Positions 14,756-18,703 of a DNA stretch of 18,703 nt are shown piece by piece (the first letter of the stretch is position 1; each line of letters starts with the position of its first letter). The stretch spans positions 1-18,703 of the forward strand of contig CAISUR010000579.1 of the NCBI GenBank assembly GCA_903888655.1. Direction: 5' to 3'. A model generated the notes under the pieces. It ran no database searches, had not been told where the DNA came from, and saw only the letters and a program-made list of their open reading frames with translations. This DNA comes from an uncultured Bacteroidota bacterium (lineage in GTDB: Bacteria > Bacteroidota > Bacteroidia > Flavobacteriales > Flavobacteriaceae). Made by a program: the position numbers and the translations under genes.

Positions 14756-17500
14756 ATGAAAAAACTATTATATCTTGTTACAATATTACTAGCATCTGCT
14801 TCAATCGCACAAAATATCCGATTTGAAGGAATTATTACAGAATCGGGAAAATCGCCTTTAGAAATGGCAAATATTATGGCAGTAAATTCCACTACCAAAG
14901 CAATGGATGCGTATGCGATAACCAACATCAAAGGAAAATTTTTGTTAAATCTGAAGCCCAATACCAACTATACTATTAAGTTAAGTTATATTGGAATGAA
15001 AAATAAAGAATTTACAATTACAACAAATAGCGAGAACATAACTCAAAATATTGTTATGGAAGCTGGTGGTATTGAGTTAGACGGTGTTGAAATTGTGAGA
15101 GAAATGCCCGTTTCTATTAAAGGAGATACAATCGTTTATAATGCCGATTCTTTTAAAACAGGAACTGAAAAGAAATTAGAAGATGTATTGAAAAAACTTC
15201 CAGGAGTTGAAGTAAACGCGGATGGTGAAGTTCAAGTAGAAGGAAAAACAGTTCAAAAATTAATGGTAGAAGGGAAAGATTTTTTTGACGGCGACACCAA
15301 ATTAGGCGTTAAAAATATTCCTGCCGATGCCATTGATAAAATTCAAGTTTTAAGAAATTATAACGAAATAGGTCAACTTAAAGGATTAGAAAATAATGAA
15401 GAGAATGTTGCTATGAATATCAAATTAAAAGATGGTAAAAAGAACTTTTGGTTTGGTGATATGACGGCAGGTGGAGGTACAAGAGAAAATAATAATACTA
15501 CTAAATTAGATCGATATATTGTAAACCCCAAAGCGTTTTACTATAGTCCAAAGTACAGTATAAATGTTATTTCTAATTTTAATAATATTGGTGAATTGCC
15601 TTTGACTATTCAAGATTATTTCAAAATGACAGGTGGATTTAGAGGCATGATGAAAAAAGGGGGGAGTAGTTTTACTGTTTCTACTAATGATTTAGGAATT
15701 GCAGCCCTAAGAAATAACAGCGCCAAGTCGATTGAAACGAAATTTGGAGCCACTAATTTTTCGTATAATCCAATAAAAACATGGACATTGAGTGGTTTTG
15801 CAGTTATTTCGTATTCCAATACGCAAATAGAAAATAACTCTCAAACTACAATACTAACCCCGAATAATCCCACAAATACATTTATAAATTCTAATGAAAC
15901 ACCAATTCAGCAAACTAATTATGGATTGTTGAAATTGAGTTCAACCTACAAACCAACTACAAATTTTCAATTTGATTATGATGTTTTAGCGAAGAAGTCA
16001 AATCAGACAGAAAACTCAACGATTAATAGAGAGACTATTGTAAATTCAACCTCAAATTTAGATAATATTTCTACTTATAAAAAACAAAATCCAACTTCGG
16101 TTAATCAAAATTTTAGTATTTATTATACGTTAAAAGAAAAGAGTGTTTTTGATTTAGAAATACAGCATTTGTATCAAGAGGAAGATCCTTTTTATAATGC
16201 TAATTTAGGGACAAAACCATTTATTTTCCCAATCAATAATACACCAATAAATGTATTAGGTTACGATGTGTCACAAACAAGAACCGATTTAAATCAATCT
16301 CGTTTTGTGAAGACCAACAAATTGGATTCCAAATTGGATTATTATTATATGGTTACACCCAAAAGTAATTTTAATGTTACTTTAGGAAATACGTATTCGT
16401 ATCAAAATTTTAATTCGTATATCTTTCAAATGTTGGATAATGGTGTTAGAAATGATTTGAATACTACCGTTGATAGTAATCAAGTAACTTACAATTTTAA
16501 TGATGCTTTTGTTGGATTGCATTACAAAATGTTATTAGGAAAAGTTACTATAACACCTGGATTTAGTGAGCATTTGTATAGTATGAAGAATCAACAATTG
16601 GGAACTGATGTAACCAAGAGTTTCAATAAATTCTTACCCGATGTTTTTATGTTATATCAAATAAAGAAAGCAGAAACGTTGTCCTATAATTATGCTTTTA
16701 CCAATGTGTTTACCGATATTTCGCAGTTAGTGCAAGGCTATATTTTAAATGGCTATAGCAGTTTGTTTACAGGAAATAGAGACTTAGAAAATGCTACTAG
16801 TCAAGTTCATTCACTTCGATATTTTAAATATAACATGTTTAATTTTGAAAATATTTTCGCAAATGCATCTTATTCAAGGACAACAAGTCCAGTGAAATCA
16901 GATGTAACCATTATTGGACCTAATCAATTGTCAACGCCAAGAAATAATACTAACTTTCCAGATCAAACAGCTACTGGAATGGGAACATATGGTAGATCGT
17001 TTATGAAAAATTATAAAGCTTCTATAAGTGCTAATGTGAATTGGTCTAAATTCACAAATACCCAAAATACTGTAGTATCAACTGCCGAAAGTTTTACGCA
17101 AAGCTATTCAGCAAAAGCATCAACTATGTTTAAAAAGATTCCTAATATTGAATTTGGGTACACCACGACAATAAATGATTATAATCATTCAAGATTTAAT
17201 ACTAATACACCTTCAGTTTCGTTAGACTATTACTTTTTAGATGGTTTTTCATTTGTAACCGATTGTCAGTTTTATCACTATTTCAATGCCGATAAAACTA
17301 TTGATACTAAATATCAATTTTTCAACGCAAGTTTAAATTATCAGAAAAAAGACAGTAAATTTGAATATAAAATTGCGGCAACGAACTTGTTAAATACCAC
17401 ATCACTGAATAGCAATAATTTTAATCAATTTAATATTTCAACTTCGCAATATATCGTTCAACCTCGATATATTATTTTTAGTTTAAAATATAATTTATAA
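14756..17500 (+). CDS. Outer-membrane beta-barrel protein with CarboxypepD_reg-like and TonB-plug-like domains
   Basis: A 914-residue protein with a signal peptide (about 1-18, ending ASASIAQ). It has an N-terminal carboxypeptidase-regulatory-like beta-sandwich (about 22-105: FEGIITESGKSPLEMANIMA, LKPNTNYTIKLSYIGMK). A plug-like domain follows (about 115-215), with GDTIVYNADSFKTGTEKKLE, VLKKLPGVEV and IPADAIDKIQVLRNYNE. Then comes a long barrel of alternating strands to the aromatic C-terminal strand YIVQPRYIIFSLKYNL. This is the Bacteroidota 'outer membrane beta-barrel family' architecture, related to TonB-dependent receptors. No SusD-like partner is nearby, so a SusCD nutrient transporter is unlikely. 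It follows the GLPGLI gene in a probable operon and ends at a strong terminator. The cargo is unknown. Confidence 0.9.
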   Translation: MKKLLYLVTILLASASIAQNIRFEGIITESGKSPLEMANIMAVNSTTKAMDAYAITNIKGKFLLNLKPNTNYTIKLSYIGMKNKEFTITTNSENITQNIVMEAGGIELDGVEIVREMPVSIKGDTIVYNADSFKTGTEKKLEDVLKKLPGVEVNADGEVQVEGKTVQKLMVEGKDFFDGDTKLGVKNIPADAIDKIQVLRNYNEIGQLKGLENNEENVAMNIKLKDGKKNFWFGDMTAGGGTRENNNTTKLDRYIVNPKAFYYSPKYSINVISNFNNIGELPLTIQDYFKMTGGFRGMMKKGGSSFTVSTNDLGIAALRNNSAKSIETKFGATNFSYNPIKTWTLSGFAVISYSNTQIENNSQTTILTPNNPTNTFINSNETPIQQTNYGLLKLSSTYKPTTNFQFDYDVLAKKSNQTENSTINRETIVNSTSNLDNISTYKKQNPTSVNQNFSIYYTLKEKSVFDLEIQHLYQEEDPFYNANLGTKPFIFPINNTPINVLGYDVSQTRTDLNQSRFVKTNKLDSKLDYYYMVTPKSNFNVTLGNTYSYQNFNSYIFQMLDNGVRNDLNTTVDSNQVTYNFNDAFVGLHYKMLLGKVTITPGFSEHLYSMKNQQLGTDVTKSFNKFLPDVFMLYQIKKAETLSYNYAFTNVFTDISQLVQGYILNGYSSLFTGNRDLENATSQVHSLRYFKYNMFNFENIFANASYSRTTSPVKSDVTIIGPNQLSTPRNNTNFPDQTATGMGTYGRSFMKNYKASISANVNWSKFTNTQNTVVSTAESFTQSYSAKASTMFKKIPNIEFGYTTTINDYNHSRFNTNTPSVSLDYYFLDGFSFVTDCQFYHYFNADKTIDTKYQFFNASLNYQKKDSKFEYKIAATNLLNTTSLNSNNFNQFNISTSQYIVQPRYIIFSLKYNL

Positions 17501-17528
17501 AATTGATTATGATGATAGTATAAAAATG

Positions 17529-17563
17529 AAAAACCTGCTCAAAATTAATGAGCAGGTTTTTTT
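17529..17563. terminator. Bidirectional intrinsic terminator between the barrel gene and metK
   Basis: AAAAACCTGCTC (17529-17540) pairs with GAGCAGGTTTTT (17550-17561) in a 12-bp stem with a 9-base loop. T-runs lie on both sides (T on the plus strand to 17563, and A before it on the plus strand for the minus direction). It serves the two convergent genes. Confidence 0.9.
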
Positions 17564-17606
17564 ATTTACTTTGCGAACTTCGCAAAATAACGTTATGTCT
17601 TAGTTT

Positions 17607-18703
17607 TTAGATTCCAAAAGCAGTTTTCACTTGCTCAACAAAATCTAATTTCTCCCATGTAAACAATTCAACGGTAATTGTTTTACTTTCGCCATTTGGA
17701 GTTTTAAAGGTTTTGGTTACCGTTTCAGGTGTTCTTCCCATATGTCCATAAGCAGCAGTTTCACTGTAAATTGGATTTCTCAATTTCAATCGTTGTTCAA
17801 TAAAATAAGGACGCATATCAAAAATTGCTTCTACTTTTTTACTGATTTCTCCGTCAGTTAAATTTACTTTTGAAGTTCCATAAGTGACCACATTTATTGA
17901 AGTTGGTTTTGCTACACCGATAGCATAAGAAACTTGAACTAATACTTCATCGCATAATCCAGAAGCAACCAAGTTTTTAGCAATATGACGCGTGGCATAA
18001 GCAGCACTTCTATCTACTTTACTTGGGTCTTTTCCAGAAAATGCACCTCCACCATGAGCACCTTTTCCACCATAGGTATCTACTATGATTTTTCTTCCAG
18101 TTAATCCGGTATCGCCATGTGGTCCACCAATTACGAATTTTCCTGTTGGATTAATGTGATACGTAATATCATCATTGAAGAAGTGTGCATATTGAGGATA
18201 TTTCGCTTTAATTCTAGGAATCAAAATCGAAATCAAATCACTTTTAATTTTAGCCAACATCTCTGCTTCAGGAGCAAAATCATCGTGTTGAGTGGAGATT
18301 ACTATAGCGTCAATTCGTTGCGGTTTATTGTCATCAGAATATTCCAAGGTAACTTGAGATTTAGCATCTGGACGCAAATACGTAATTTCTGAATTTTCTC
18401 TTCTGATAGTTGCTAATTCTTTTAGCAAAGCATGAGATAAATCTAATGCCAAGGGCATGTAATTTTCAGTTTCGTTAGTTGCATAACCAAACATCATTCC
18501 CTGGTCACCAGCACCTTGTTCTTCTTTGCTTGCTCTATCAACACCTTGATTGATATCAGCAGACTGCTCGTGAATAGCAGATAGAACACCACAAGAATTT
18601 GCTTCAAACATATACTCACTTTTGGTATAACCAATATTCTTGATTACATCTCTAGCAAGGGTTAGAACATCTAAAAAGGTCTTCGATATTACTACTCCAG
18701 CCA
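17607..18703 (-). CDS. metK: S-adenosylmethionine synthetase, C-terminal part (5' end outside window)
   Basis: MetK makes S-adenosylmethionine from methionine and ATP. The frame is open from the window edge, with AGVVISKTFLDVLTLARDVI and NIGYTKSEYMFEANSCGVLS, to a stop at 17607-17609. This gives 364 visible residues, so about 50-60 N-terminal residues with the first ATP-binding elements are outside. Visible signatures: SAIHEQSADINQGV, EEQGAGDQGMMFGYAT, GGPHGDTGLTGRK (the catalytic GDxGLTGRK region) and the phosphate-binding GGGAFSGKDPSKVDRSAAY. The Met at 18611 is internal, because homology continues upstream of it. It is convergent with the barrel gene and separated from it by a shared terminator. 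Any SAM-responsive leader would lie outside the window. Confidence 0.97.
   Translation of the reverse strand, partial: AGVVISKTFLDVLTLARDVIKNIGYTKSEYMFEANSCGVLSAIHEQSADINQGVDRASKEEQGAGDQGMMFGYATNETENYMPLALDLSHALLKELATIRRENSEITYLRPDAKSQVTLEYSDDNKPQRIDAIVISTQHDDFAPEAEMLAKIKSDLISILIPRIKAKYPQYAHFFNDDITYHINPTGKFVIGGPHGDTGLTGRKIIVDTYGGKGAHGGGAFSGKDPSKVDRSAAYATRHIAKNLVASGLCDEVLVQVSYAIGVAKPTSINVVTYGTSKVNLTDGEISKKVEAIFDMRPYFIEQRLKLRNPIYSETAAYGHMGRTPETVTKTFKTPNGESKTITVELFTWEKLDFVEQVKTAFGI

Noticed and set aside
17607..18611. metK starting at the Met at 18611
   Set aside because: The same frame continues to the window edge with MetK-like sequence (NIGYTKSEYMF), so this Met is internal and the gene is cut by the window.
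1..18703. tRNA, rRNA, CRISPR, IS ends, toxin-antitoxin or phage genes
   Set aside because: I looked for them on both strands and found none; base composition is even and the genes are core functions or common Bacteroidota envelope genes.

Overview
This is an AT-rich window of ordinary chromosomal genes from a member of the Bacteroidota, most likely the family Flavobacteriaceae and close to Flavobacterium. Four things point there: a GLPGLI-family protein paired with a CarboxypepD_reg-like outer-membrane beta-barrel protein, no Shine-Dalgarno-type start sites (starts follow A-rich leaders), promoters of the Bacteroidota type (TTG, about 17-23 bases, TAnnTTTG), and the protein sequences themselves. 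No tRNA, rRNA, CRISPR array or intact mobile element was seen.

Layout. (1) 1-2915: the 3' end of the large ribosomal-protein operon, rpsM (partial)-rpsK-rpsD-rpoA-rplQ, closed by a clear intrinsic terminator. (2) 3106-6117: two nucleotide-biosynthesis genes, carA and purH, each with its own promoter-like box and separated by a 347-base AT-rich gap. (3) 6161-11910: the cell-elongation cluster mreB-mreC-mreD-mrdA(PBP2)-rodA behind a good promoter. mreC to rodA overlap end to start, so they are probably translationally coupled. PBP2 is broken into two reading frames by a single missing A at an A6 tract. (4) 11911-12233: an intergenic stretch that keeps the decayed C-terminus of an outer-membrane barrel gene. 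(5) 12234-13639 (minus): an exported protein of unknown function overlapping a deoxynucleoside kinase by one base. (6) 13771-17500 (plus, divergent from block 5): a GLPGLI-family exported protein followed by a 914-residue outer-membrane beta-barrel protein. (7) 17529-18703: a bidirectional terminator and the 3' part of metK (minus), cut by the window edge.

How the genes work together. Block 1 makes ribosome and RNA polymerase subunits. Block 2 feeds pyrimidine/arginine and purine synthesis. Block 3 is the rod complex: MreB filaments and MreC/MreD position the SEDS glycan polymerase RodA with its partner transpeptidase PBP2. Block 5 includes nucleoside salvage. Block 6 is a surface/envelope pair of unknown function.

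I did not find a convincing new multi-gene system. The items most worth a second look are the PBP2 frameshift, which sits exactly on an in-frame A_AAA_AAG heptamer, the outer-membrane-protein remnant after rodA, the long TTGGAATTT inverted repeat between mreB and mreC, and the Gly/Met-rich GLPGLI protein with its barrel partner.
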